Shown one piece after another: positions 37,760 to 46,053 of a stretch of DNA of 64,000 nucleotides. The DNA comes from GCA-2709075 sp964492555. Its GTDB lineage: Bacteria; Pseudomonadota; Alphaproteobacteria; MPNO01; UBA2964. The stretch is taken from the NCBI GenBank assembly GCA_964492555.1, contig CAZBKQ010000002.1, positions 1 through 64,000 on the forward strand. The letters are read 5' to 3'. Numbering within the stretch: the first letter of the stretch is position 1; each line of letters opens with the position of its first letter. The notes below the pieces were generated by a model that made no database searches, had not been told where the DNA came from, and worked only from the letters and a program-made list of their open reading frames with translations. A program made the translations under genes and the position numbers.

Positions 37760-39690
37760 TCATCGCCACGGCGGGCCATGTCGATCATGGCAAAACGTTG
37801 CTGGTAAAGGCCCTTACCGGCACCGATACCGACCGGCTGCCGGAGGAGAAAAAACGCGGGCTGACCATCGATCTGGGATTCGCCTACCTGCCGCTGGAAG
37901 ACGGCCCGACGATCGGGTTCGTCGATGTGCCGGGACACGAACGTTTTATCCGGAATATGCTATGCGGCGTCTCCGGCATCGATTTCGTGCTGTTCATCGT
38001 CGCCGCCGATGACGGGCCCATGCCGCAGACCGAAGAGCATCTGCAAATTCTCGATTTGCTCGGCGTTACCGACGGCGCGCTCGCCATTACAAAGATCGAC
38101 CGGGTCGCGCCCGACCGGCCGTTTGAAGCGGCGGAGGATTTCGAGGTGCTGGCGGCGGGAACCGGGTTGGAAAACATCCCGTTCTTTCCTGTCTCTGCCA
38201 TGACCGGTGAGGGCATCGACGATCTGAAAGCTCACCTTCTGGAAAAAGCGACGGGCTGGCATCCACGACCGGCAACCGGAAACTTCCGCTTGCCGGTCGA
38301 CCGCAGCTTCACCATCACGGGCGCCGGACTGATCGCGACCGGCACCGCCTTTTCGGGTGAGTGCAGGCTGGAAGATACGCTCCGTGTGCTGCCCGGCGAT
38401 ATCGAAACCCGGCTGCGCGGGCTGCATGCGCAAAACGCCGAGAACAAGGCGGGGCGCGCCGGCCAGCGGCTGGCGCTCAACTTCACCGGCCCGGATGTCA
38501 GTCGGGAGGCAATAAAGCGCGGCTGCTGGGTGGTCTCAGGCGATGTACCGCCGCCCATGCCGAAATTCGATGCCCGGCTGCAGGTGCTGACCACCGAAAG
38601 ACGGCCATTGGCACACTGGACGCCGGTTCATGTCCATCTGGGAGCGGGCGAGACCACGGGCCGTGTCGCATTACTGGATGCGGAACGGATCGAACCCGGT
38701 GGCGACGCGCTGGTCCAGATCGTGCTGGACGAACCGCTGGGCGCATTGCATGGCGACCGCTTCATCATTCGCGATCAGTCGGCACGACGAACCATCGGCG
38801 GCGGATCGGTGATCGATATCTACCCGCCTCGGCGCGGCCGGGCGAAACCCGAACGCCTTGCGTTCTTGAAGGCGATGGCGGCACCGGATCATGGCGAGGC
38901 GCTGGCCGGCCTTCTGAAAATCGCCGACAGTGGATTGCCGCTCGGAATTTTCGTGACCTGCCGCAATCTGACAACGTCGGAGGCCGGCACCCTTTTCGAA
39001 GCCACGGAGTTTCACCGGGTGCAGGCGGAGCAAGGCGCGTTCGGGTTCAGTAAAAAGCGCTGGGATGAATTGCGTCGGGTTATTCTGGAGACTCTGAAAG
39101 ACTGGCACGCCAAGAATCCCGACCATATCGGGCCGAATGAGGACCGGCTGCTCGCCCTGTCAGGCCTGCGGCTGCCCAAAGGGGTAAGCGCCGCGCTGGC
39201 GGCGGAGATGGCGTCTTCGGGAGAGATCGTCCGGCAGGGCACCGCCGTCCGCCTGCCCTCCCACCAACCCGCCTTCAAGGGCAAGGACGCGGCGCTGTGG
39301 CAGCGGATCGAACCTTATCTGGAACAGCAGGGGCTCAAACCGCCCTCAATTCACGAGGTGGCGGCGGAAATGAACTTGAAAGCCGCCGACGTCGAGCGGC
39401 TGATGGTCCGCGCCGGACGCACCGGGCTGGTGCAGCGCATTTCCAAAACCCGGTTTCTGACGCCGGTGGCGCTTTCGGACCTGGCAAAGCTCGCCGAGAC
39501 GGTCGCCGCCGAACATCCGGAAAAGGCGCTGGATGTGAAGGCGTTTCGGGACAAATCCGAAATCGGCCGCAACATGACCATCGAAGTGCTGGAATATTTC
39601 GACAAGATCAAGTTTACCCGCCGTAAGGGCGAGGCGCGCGAAATTCTCAAACCGGCGGACCAGGCGGTCGGCGCCGGACCCGGCGCGTGA
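37756..39690 (+). CDS. selB: Selenocysteine-specific translation elongation factor
   Basis: SelB delivers Sec-tRNA(Sec) to UGA codons marked by a SECIS hairpin. The 644-residue product has the GTPase motifs AGHVDHGKT (residues 6-14), DVPGHE and TKID, then EF-Tu-like domains 2 and 3. A C-terminal series of winged helices (for example IHEVAAEMNLKAADVERLMV and FRDKSEIGRNMTIEVLEYFD) binds the SECIS. The GTG at 37756 overlaps the selA stop. It is followed 40 bp later by selC, so the decoding set is nearly complete; selD is not in the window. Confidence 0.96.
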   Translation: MIIATAGHVDHGKTLLVKALTGTDTDRLPEEKKRGLTIDLGFAYLPLEDGPTIGFVDVPGHERFIRNMLCGVSGIDFVLFIVAADDGPMPQTEEHLQILDLLGVTDGALAITKIDRVAPDRPFEAAEDFEVLAAGTGLENIPFFPVSAMTGEGIDDLKAHLLEKATGWHPRPATGNFRLPVDRSFTITGAGLIATGTAFSGECRLEDTLRVLPGDIETRLRGLHAQNAENKAGRAGQRLALNFTGPDVSREAIKRGCWVVSGDVPPPMPKFDARLQVLTTERRPLAHWTPVHVHLGAGETTGRVALLDAERIEPGGDALVQIVLDEPLGALHGDRFIIRDQSARRTIGGGSVIDIYPPRRGRAKPERLAFLKAMAAPDHGEALAGLLKIADSGLPLGIFVTCRNLTTSEAGTLFEATEFHRVQAEQGAFGFSKKRWDELRRVILETLKDWHAKNPDHIGPNEDRLLALSGLRLPKGVSAALAAEMASSGEIVRQGTAVRLPSHQPAFKGKDAALWQRIEPYLEQQGLKPPSIHEVAAEMNLKAADVERLMVRAGRTGLVQRISKTRFLTPVALSDLAKLAETVAAEHPEKALDVKAFRDKSEIGRNMTIEVLEYFDKIKFTRRKGEAREILKPADQAVGAGPGA

Positions 39691-39730
39691 CATTCCGGAA
39701 TTGACGCCCTAAGTTTCCGCCAGCGTCTAT

Positions 39731-39826
39731 GGAAGAGAATCGTACCCCGGTGGGGCGCCCGGACTTCAAATCCGGTGGGAGGCGTCAGACGTCTCCGGTG
39801 GGTTCGACTCCCACTCTTTTCCGCCA
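39731..39826 (+). tRNA. selC: tRNA-Sec (anticodon TCA)
   Basis: The 96-base gene folds as a selenocysteine tRNA. An 8-bp acceptor stem pairs GGAAGAGA with TCTTTTCC (one G-U). The anticodon loop CTTCAAA between CCGGA and TCCGG gives anticodon TCA at 39766-39768. There is a long variable arm (GGGAGGCGTCAGACGTCTCC), a T-arm with GGTTCGACTCC, discriminator G and an encoded CCA. The enlarged acceptor and variable arms and the UCA anticodon are diagnostic of tRNA-Sec, which reads UGA. Confidence 0.96.
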
Positions 39827-39900
39827 TTCTCTCAATTCTCCCTGATCCGTTTGACCGTGCCGGGCCTGCCCCCTACGCTTTCGGCACGGGAGGATTTTCC

Positions 39901-41013
39901 ATGACCTACTTCGACTATTCGGATGCGCCGGTGCCTGTGCGGCAGGATCTGGTGGACGCCCATAACCGCGCCTGGGACCGGATCGCCCATGCCGGCACCT
40001 GGCTGACCGGCGCGGAACGCACGGCCATCGCGGCGGAAGCTCGCCATGCGCGGGGATGCGCGCTCTGCGCCGAACAGAAGGCGGCGCTGTCACCCTTCGC
40101 GGTGACCGGCGAACATGACACGCTGGGCCAAGTTTCGGCGGAAAAGGTGGAGATGATCCATCGTATCGTCGCCGACCCTGGCCGGCTGACCAAGAGCTGG
40201 GTCGCGGGCAGGTTGTCGGTCATTCCCGACACTGATTATGTCGAGACCGTCAGCATCATCGCGCATGTCACCGCGATCGATACATTCGCCCACGCCATCG
40301 GCGTGGCGCCGCGCCCTTTGCCTGAGCCCCAGCCCGGCGAACCAGCCCGGTACCGGCCGGCGGAGGCGCGCCTGAACGATTTCTGGGTCCCCAACATCAC
40401 GGCGGAAGAAGCCGGTGAGAACGAAGCCGATCTGTTCAAGGGGCGGCAATCCAATATCCGCCGCGCCATGACCCTGGTGCCCGCCGAAGTACGGCATTTC
40501 TTTGATCTGGGCACGTATCAATATCTCGGCGGCGAGGCGATGCGGGAATTCGTCAAGAAAGTCCGCTCAATCACAAGGGCGCAGATAGAGCTGGTTGCCG
40601 GGCGGGTCTCCGCCATCAACCAGTGTACCTATTGAACCACCAGCCATGCGCTAATGCTCCGTGAGAGCAGAGAACAGACTGGAGAAGATTACGATCTGGC
40701 GGCGATCACCGCGATTGCCGAAGACGAGGACGGCAATATCCCGCAGGGCGATCTACTGGCCGCCTTCGCCGAAGCGATTATCGTCGGCACGCCAGAGCAG
40801 CTTGACCAGACGCGCCAGGCGGTTCTGGACGCGCTGGGACCGGCCGAAATGGTCGATGCCGCCGGTGTCGCCGGATTCTTCAACGGCATCGACCGGGTCG
40901 CGGATTCAACCGGTACGGTGCTGGAAGACTGGAAGGATGCAGGGTCTGAAATGCGCGACGCGCTGGGGATAAGCGCCTTCGCCGCGCAAAAAGCTGCCCT
41001 TGATCAGGAATAA
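39901..41013 (+). CDS. Selenoprotein: tandem AhpD/carboxymuconolactone-decarboxylase-like protein with in-frame UGA (Sec245)
   Basis: Read through the TGA at 40633-40635, the frame gives 370 residues with two AhpD-like halves. The first has CALCAEQK (Cys53, Cys56). The second has QCTY-U-TTSHALML, that is CxxUxxxH, matching the CxxCxxxH redox site of AhpD with Sec in place of the second Cys. The reading frame and homology continue past the UGA, including the active-site His. The gene lies 75 bp after selC. A hairpin sits 19 bases after the UGA. AhpD-type selenoproteins are known in marine bacteria. The role is probably thiol-dependent peroxide reduction. Confidence 0.9.
40655..40669 (+). promoter_or_regulatory. 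Candidate bacterial SECIS hairpin of the AhpD-like selenoprotein
   Basis: TGCTC and GAGCA form a 5-bp stem around the loop CGTGA. The loop begins 24 bases after the UGA and has a G in its second position. Both properties fit the bacterial SECIS rule as I recall it (loop about 16-37 bases from UGA, G in the first two loop positions). The fold was done by eye and no energy was calculated. Confidence 0.6.
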
Positions 41014-41079
41014 GCTGTTTGACGCGACCCGGTCGATACCCGAAGATTGATGCCTCAATAGAGGAAAGGGCCTGGACAT

Positions 41080-41562
41080 ATGGCTGAAAAACTCGGGATC
41101 GGCGACCAGTTTCCCGATATCACGCTGAATCTGGTCGGCGGCGGAACGCTGAATGTCCCCGGCGGCATGGACGGTAATTACAAGATCGTCCTGTTATACC
41201 GGGGCCACTGGTGACCCTACTGCCGCCGGCAGTTGGTCGGCTTCAGTGAACAGTTAGACACTCTTAAAGAACTCGGTGCATCCGTCGTGGCTGCGAGCAT
41301 CGATATGGGTGAAAAATCGGCGGAAGTCGCAAATGAATTAGATTTCCCCGTCGGGGAAGGCGTGACCCGCGATATCGCCGACACACTCGGCTCCTGGTGG
41401 GAAGATCGCCGTCAGATCATCCAGCCATCCGAATTCATTCTGGATGGGAAAGGCGAGGTTGTGATCAGTTCCTATAGCGACGGCCCGCTTGGTCGAATGG
41501 AAGCGGGAGATGTCATCCGGCTGATCAACCGGTACGAATCCCTTAAAAAGGCGAACGGATAA
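41080..41562 (+). CDS. Selenoprotein: peroxiredoxin-like/AhpC-TSA family with in-frame UGA (Sec45, UxxC)
   Basis: From the ATG at 41080 (MAEKLGIGDQFPDI, preceded by GAGGAAAGG) the frame runs 160 residues if the TGA at 41212-41214 is read as Sec. The site reads YRGHW-U-PYCRRQL, the thioredoxin-fold peroxiredoxin-like motif RGxWCPYCRxQL with Sec replacing the first, peroxidatic Cys. Downstream, PVGEGVTRDIADTLGSWW and PSEFILDGKGEVV are ordinary Prx-like sequence. Prx-like selenoproteins with UxxC are known in bacterial selenoproteome surveys. The gene follows the AhpD-like selenoprotein by 66 bp and may receive electrons from it. Confidence 0.91.
41225..41241 (+). promoter_or_regulatory. Weak candidate SECIS hairpin of the Prx-like selenoprotein
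   Basis: GCCG and CGGC flank the 9-base loop GCAGTTGGT beginning 14 bases after the UGA. A competing, stronger stem ACTGCC/GGCAGT (41219-41233) has only a 3-base loop close to the UGA. The assignment between these folds cannot be made by eye. Confidence 0.4.
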
Positions 41563-43874
41563 TTAGTGCTGACGGCATCGGGGCGCCGGTCCGGCGGCTG
41601 GAGGATTCCCGGCTGCTGACCGGCGTCGGCCGTTTTTCAGATGATATTGAAACAGGGGACGCCGCTTTTGCGGCGTTTTTGCGCTCTCCCCACGCCCATG
41701 CGGATATCGGCGGCATTGATCCGACCGCCGCCGGATCCGCGCCCGGCGTTCTCGGCGTATGGACGGCGGATGATCTGATCGACGCGGGCATTCGTCCTTT
41801 CATCGCCGATGTGGACCGCGCGAAACAATACCCCAATCGCGACGGCAGCCTGATGGCAGCCCCGCCATACTTCCCGCTGGCGTCGGGCAGGGTTCGCCAT
41901 GTCGGGGACCCGGCAGCGATGGTCGTCGCGGAAAGTGCGGCGGCGGCGACGGAAGCGGCGGAATTAATACAGGTGGGCTGGGTGCCGCTGGCATCGGTGA
42001 CAGACACCGCCGGGGCTGAAACCGGTCCGCTTCTCTGGCCTGACATACCGAAGAATCTTTGTTTCGACTGGGATACGGGCGATGGAGACAATGTCAGCGC
42101 GGCGCTTGAGGCCTCTGCCCACCGCGTATCGCTGACCGTGGTCGATAACCGGACAGTCACCTGTTTCATGGAACCACGCGCCGCGACCGGGCGGTGGGAC
42201 AACCATACGGGCCGGTATGTTCTGGAAGCCGGTGTGCAGAGCCTGACCGCGATGCGCGACCGGCTGGCGGAGATGCTGACTGTTGACCCGTCAACAATCC
42301 GGGTAATCAGCCGCGATGTCGGCGGCGGGTTCGGCTCACGCAATGTGATTTATGGCGAATATGCCTGTCTGTTGTTGGCTGCGCGGGCGCTCGAACGGCC
42401 GGTGCGCTGGGCGGCGACGCGGGAAGAGGAATTCCGTACAACCGCGCAGGGACGGGATTACGTGCTGACCGGCACGCTGGGGCTGGATAAAGACGGCGCC
42501 TTCACCGCCCTGCATGTCGAAGGCGTATGCAGTATGGGCGCGTACAACACCGGCAACGCGCCCTTCACGGCGCTGCGCAACGTCACGCGGATGCTGGCCG
42601 GCTGTTACACAACGCCGTTGATGCGGCTGGAGCTCAAAGGCGTGTTCGCCAACACGGTCCCGATCAGCTCCTATCGCGGTGTCGGGCGGGTGGAAGCGAT
42701 CTATGTGCTGGAACGGCTGATCGACGAGGCGGCAAAACAGACCGGGATGGACCGCCTCGCGTTGCGCCGGAAAAACCTGATCCCGCCAGATGCCTTTCCC
42801 TACAAAACCCCGACCGGATCCGTTTATGACAGCGGCGATTACTCGGAAAACATGCGCATCGCGCTTGAGGCAGCCGATTGGGATGGGTTTCCCGCGCGCA
42901 AGGCGGCAGCGGCGGCGAACGGTAAGCTGCGCGGCATCGGGCTGTGCAATTTCATCGAAGGCGCGGGCGGCGACGGATCAGAGTTTGCCGCGCTGACCGT
43001 TTCGGAGAAAGGGACGGTACAGCTCCGCACCGGTTGTCTGTCGCAGGGTCAGGGCCACGAGACCTCAATGCGCCAGATCGTGGCGGAGGCTTTGGGCATC
43101 GGCATGGAGGCAATCGACATGCCCGAAGCCGACAGCGCGGTGACCGCCGAAGGCACCGGCACCAACGCCTCGCGTTCCATCGTGCGGGGCGGATCGGCAC
43201 TGGCCGAAGCGGCGGAGCTGATCATCGAAAAGGGGATGGAAGCGGCCGCCGAAATGCTGGAAGCCGCGCCCGGCGATATTTCTTATGAAAACGGCCGCTA
43301 TGTGATCAGTGGCACCGACCGGTCTGTTTCCCTGTTCGAGGTCGCCGCCGAAACAGGACTTTCGGTCGAGCACCGCCACCGCAACGAAGCCGTGACCTAT
43401 CCCAATGGCAGCCAGATTTGCGAGGTGGAGGTGGACCCCGAAACCGGAAGCGTGGAAATCCTGTCCTTCATCGCGGTGGATGATGTCGGGCGCGCCATCA
43501 ACCCGATGATCGTGCACGGCCAGTCGCAGGGCGGCATCGTCCAGGGGATCGGCCAGGCAATGTTCGAACATACCGTCTATGACCCGGCTACTGGACAGCT
43601 GCTCTCCGGCTCTTTCATGGATTACTGCCTGCCGCGCGCAGCCCACCTGCCCGGGATCGAGCCGATATCCAATGATTGTCCCAGCCCGTCCAACCCGCTC
43701 GGCGTTAAAGGCGCGGGCGAAGGCGGCACGACCGGCGCGCCGGCGACAATGATGAACGCGGTAATGGATGCGCTGGGCGCGGCCGGGGTGACGCATCTGG
43801 ACATGCCGGCAACGCCGCACCGCATCTGGCGGGCAATTCAGGCGGCCCGCGGCTCCCGTGTCAGCAGCGCATAG
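41562..43874 (+). CDS. Molybdenum hydroxylase large subunit (xanthine dehydrogenase/CoxL-like), no ordinary start codon
   Basis: The frame gives about 770 residues of a molybdopterin-cytosine-dinucleotide hydroxylase. It has GAPVRRLEDSRLLTG, RSPHAHADI, GGGFGSRN, SYRGVGRVEA (the form II-like active loop) and the catalytic Glu in VKGAGEGGTTGAP. Homology begins at SADGIGAPVRR, but the preceding codon is ATT, which overlaps the TAA of the selenoprotein gene. No ATG, GTG or TTG is in frame upstream; the first later one is a TTG at 41679, inside conserved sequence. The FAD and 2Fe-2S subunits are not adjacent. It converges with and overlaps the MFS gene. Confidence 0.85.
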   Translation: MSADGIGAPVRRLEDSRLLTGVGRFSDDIETGDAAFAAFLRSPHAHADIGGIDPTAAGSAPGVLGVWTADDLIDAGIRPFIADVDRAKQYPNRDGSLMAAPPYFPLASGRVRHVGDPAAMVVAESAAAATEAAELIQVGWVPLASVTDTAGAETGPLLWPDIPKNLCFDWDTGDGDNVSAALEASAHRVSLTVVDNRTVTCFMEPRAATGRWDNHTGRYVLEAGVQSLTAMRDRLAEMLTVDPSTIRVISRDVGGGFGSRNVIYGEYACLLLAARALERPVRWAATREEEFRTTAQGRDYVLTGTLGLDKDGAFTALHVEGVCSMGAYNTGNAPFTALRNVTRMLAGCYTTPLMRLELKGVFANTVPISSYRGVGRVEAIYVLERLIDEAAKQTGMDRLALRRKNLIPPDAFPYKTPTGSVYDSGDYSENMRIALEAADWDGFPARKAAAAANGKLRGIGLCNFIEGAGGDGSEFAALTVSEKGTVQLRTGCLSQGQGHETSMRQIVAEALGIGMEAIDMPEADSAVTAEGTGTNASRSIVRGGSALAEAAELIIEKGMEAAAEMLEAAPGDISYENGRYVISGTDRSVSLFEVAAETGLSVEHRHRNEAVTYPNGSQICEVEVDPETGSVEILSFIAVDDVGRAINPMIVHGQSQGGIVQGIGQAMFEHTVYDPATGQLLSGSFMDYCLPRAAHLPGIEPISNDCPSPSNPLGVKGAGEGGTTGAPATMMNAVMDALGAAGVTHLDMPATPHRIWRAIQAARGSRVSSA

Positions 43875-45043
43875 GACAGCACCGCGCCGACCCCGCACCC
43901 GGCGAGAACAAAGGCCATCGGCAGCGCCGTCCCGTCATAGAGCAGCCCGACCAACGCACCGACGGCGGCGCCCGTACCGAACCGGATCAGCCCCAGAACC
44001 GCGGAAGCCGTTCCCGCGATATCGGGAAAATATTCGAGCGAGGCCGCCGCCGCGTTCGCATTCACCAGGTTGTGCGGGAACATATAAAGCGCGATGGGAA
44101 TGACGATGCCGTAAAGCCCGCCGATCCCGAACGCGGCGCAGAACGCCAGCACCAGACCGCCGCACAGCGCAACAACCAGCCCGAACCGCAACATCGGGCG
44201 CACACCGAAACGGCCGACCAGATGGCTGTTGAGCCAGGACCCGCACATGATGGCGAGGATGTTCACGGCAAACAGCAATCCGAAATGTTCCGGCGCGACA
44301 TCGAAAATTTCGATATAGACAAAGGGCGTTCCCGAAAGCTGCGCGAACATCCCGGCAAAGGAAAATCCGCCGCAGAGCATGTATCCCATGGCGCGACGGT
44401 GGCGAAACACCAGAAAATATTGCGGGATAATCTGCCAGTAGCTCGTGGTCTGACGCCGTTCACGGGGCAGGGTTTCAGGCAGGGAAAACCAGGCAAGCGC
44501 CAGGGTCAGAACGCCATACCCGCCAAGCAGCCAGAAAATCGATCGCCAGCCGAGGAATTTCAGCAAGTATCCGCCGATGAAGGGCGCGATCAACGCGGAC
44601 AGGGAGACGATCAGAAGCGAAAGCGACAAGATCTTCGCCGATTCCGTTCCCGACCACAGATCGCGGACGATGGCGCGGGTCAGCACCAACCCGGCCGCTC
44701 CGCCCAGCGCCTGCAGGAACCGCAAAGCGATCAACCAGCCGATGGAATCGGTCAGCGCGCAGAAGAGCCCGGCTACAACGTAAAACGTGATCCCGAACAG
44801 CAACAGCGGCCGTCGCCCGAACCGGTCGGAGAGCGGCCCGTACAGCAGCGGCCCGATGGCAAACCCGATGGTAAAGGAACTCAGCGTCAGCTGCGCGTTA
44901 CTGGCGGTCGTCAGAAAATCCCGCTCGATTGTCGGCAGCGCCGGCAAATACATATCCATCGACATCGGCCCGAAAGACGACAGCGTGCCGAGGATAAGGA
45001 TGATGGTTGTTCCCGCCGCGACGGCGCGGGCCGGTTCCGCCAT
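43838..45043 (-). CDS. MFS drug-resistance transporter, Bcr/CflA family
   Basis: The 401-residue inner-membrane protein has 12 helices. PMSMDMYLPALPTIERDF in helix 1 and LYGPLSDRFGRRPLLLFG in loop 2-3 are hallmarks of Bcr/CflA (DHA1) exporters. It starts 1 bp after the LLM oxidoreductase stop, so it is the third gene of the operon enoyl-CoA hydratase, LLM, MFS. Its 3' end overlaps the convergent molybdenum hydroxylase by 37 bp. The substrate is unknown; export of an aromatic compound or drug is inferred. Confidence 0.9.
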   Translation of the reverse strand: MAEPARAVAAGTTIILILGTLSSFGPMSMDMYLPALPTIERDFLTTASNAQLTLSSFTIGFAIGPLLYGPLSDRFGRRPLLLFGITFYVVAGLFCALTDSIGWLIALRFLQALGGAAGLVLTRAIVRDLWSGTESAKILSLSLLIVSLSALIAPFIGGYLLKFLGWRSIFWLLGGYGVLTLALAWFSLPETLPRERRQTTSYWQIIPQYFLVFRHRRAMGYMLCGGFSFAGMFAQLSGTPFVYIEIFDVAPEHFGLLFAVNILAIMCGSWLNSHLVGRFGVRPMLRFGLVVALCGGLVLAFCAAFGIGGLYGIVIPIALYMFPHNLVNANAAAASLEYFPDIAGTASAVLGLIRFGTGAAVGALVGLLYDGTALPMAFVLAGCGVGAVLSYALLTREPRAA

Positions 45044-45044
45044 A

Positions 45045-46043
45045 TTACAAGTCCGCGAGGTTTGGCATCACCTCGCTGGTGAACAGCTCCACCGTCTGGC
45101 GCATCTCGGCCTCACTCTGGTCGCCATAGGCAAACTGACAGACCAGATAGTTGATTTTGGACGTCACCGCGTCTTCGCGCAGAATTTCCGTCACGGTTTC
45201 GGGCGACCCGGCTACTCCCATCCCGTCCTTCGCCAACCCGTCATAGCTATCGGCGCGCTGGTGACGCGGTGCGGAACCGCGATCGCGGAACAGATAATTG
45301 AAATTATCGTGCCACACCGGATAGGACCGCCGCGCGATATCCAGCGCCTCCCCGTCGGTCGGCGCGACAGTGACGAACCGCCCGATCCCCATCAAAGGCG
45401 GTGTCGTGCCGTCATCCAGAGCACCGAGATAGGAATCGACGAACCCGGCGGTCAGATCGGCGGGGTCCAGGCTGATGATGTTGAGCCCCGCCTTTGCCGC
45501 GCGAGCGGCGCTTTCAGTGGAATGAACACCATACCAGAGCGGCGGGTGCGGCTTTTGGTAAGAATCAAAGATTACCGGCACATCGTCAAAGTCGAAATAC
45601 TTTCCCTTGACCGAGATCCGCCCACCTCTGAACCCGGCCATGATGACTTCCATCGCCTCGTCATAAACAGGCTGCGCCTCCGCCGGATCGATACCGAAAA
45701 TTTCGAGCTCCAGCGGAGAGGCGCCGCGGCCGAAGCCAAGCTCCAGCCGCCCCTGGCTCATTTGGTCCAGCATGCAGATTTCCTCGAACAGCCGCAGCGG
45801 ATGATAAAGCGGCAGCGCGAAGATCATCGGGCCGAAGCGGAGGTTCTTCGTGCGTTGCGCGACGGCGGCCAGAAACACGCTGGGCGACGCGGACATGCCG
45901 AGCGGCGTCGAATGATGTTCGGCGACGTGATAAGCGTAAAAGCCGGCATCGTCGTAAAGTTCGACCAGCCGCATCCGCTCCTCATAATAATCCGCCAGCG
46001 CCGCGCCGCTGGCATCGACATGATCGAAAATTCCAAACTTCAT
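45045..46043 (-). CDS. LLM-class flavin-dependent oxidoreductase (luciferase-like)
   Basis: This 332-residue TIM-barrel protein is of the bacterial luciferase family, with MKFGIFDHVD, YHVAEHHSTPLGMSASPSVF and the conserved LGFGRGASPLE block. Members use FMNH2 or F420H2 to oxygenate small molecules; the EHH segment is common in the FMN group. It lies 10 bp after the enoyl-CoA hydratase gene and ends 1 bp before the MFS start. It probably acts in the same catabolic or detoxification route. Confidence 0.88.
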   Translation of the reverse strand: MKFGIFDHVDASGAALADYYEERMRLVELYDDAGFYAYHVAEHHSTPLGMSASPSVFLAAVAQRTKNLRFGPMIFALPLYHPLRLFEEICMLDQMSQGRLELGFGRGASPLELEIFGIDPAEAQPVYDEAMEVIMAGFRGGRISVKGKYFDFDDVPVIFDSYQKPHPPLWYGVHSTESAARAAKAGLNIISLDPADLTAGFVDSYLGALDDGTTPPLMGIGRFVTVAPTDGEALDIARRSYPVWHDNFNYLFRDRGSAPRHQRADSYDGLAKDGMGVAGSPETVTEILREDAVTSKINYLVCQFAYGDQSEAEMRQTVELFTSEVMPNLADL

Positions 46044-46053
46044 CTGAGTACCG

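Noticed and set aside
40654..41013. Separate 119-residue gene starting at an ATG after the TGA
   Set aside because: It is in the same frame as the upstream gene, lacks a ribosome site, and starts just after the CxxUxxxH motif, so it is the C-terminal part of one selenoprotein.
41233..41562. Separate gene starting at TTG in the Prx-like frame
   Set aside because: The start would fall inside the conserved PYCRRQL motif. The frame upstream encodes the matching N-terminal half through one UGA.
39731..41562. Integrative element inserted at selC
   Set aside because: selC is a known integration target in other bacteria, but no integrase, direct repeat of the tRNA end or phage gene is present here.
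41562..43874. Aerobic CO dehydrogenase large subunit
   Set aside because: The Cys-containing AYxCSFR loop is replaced by SYRGVGR, and coxM/coxS genes are absent.
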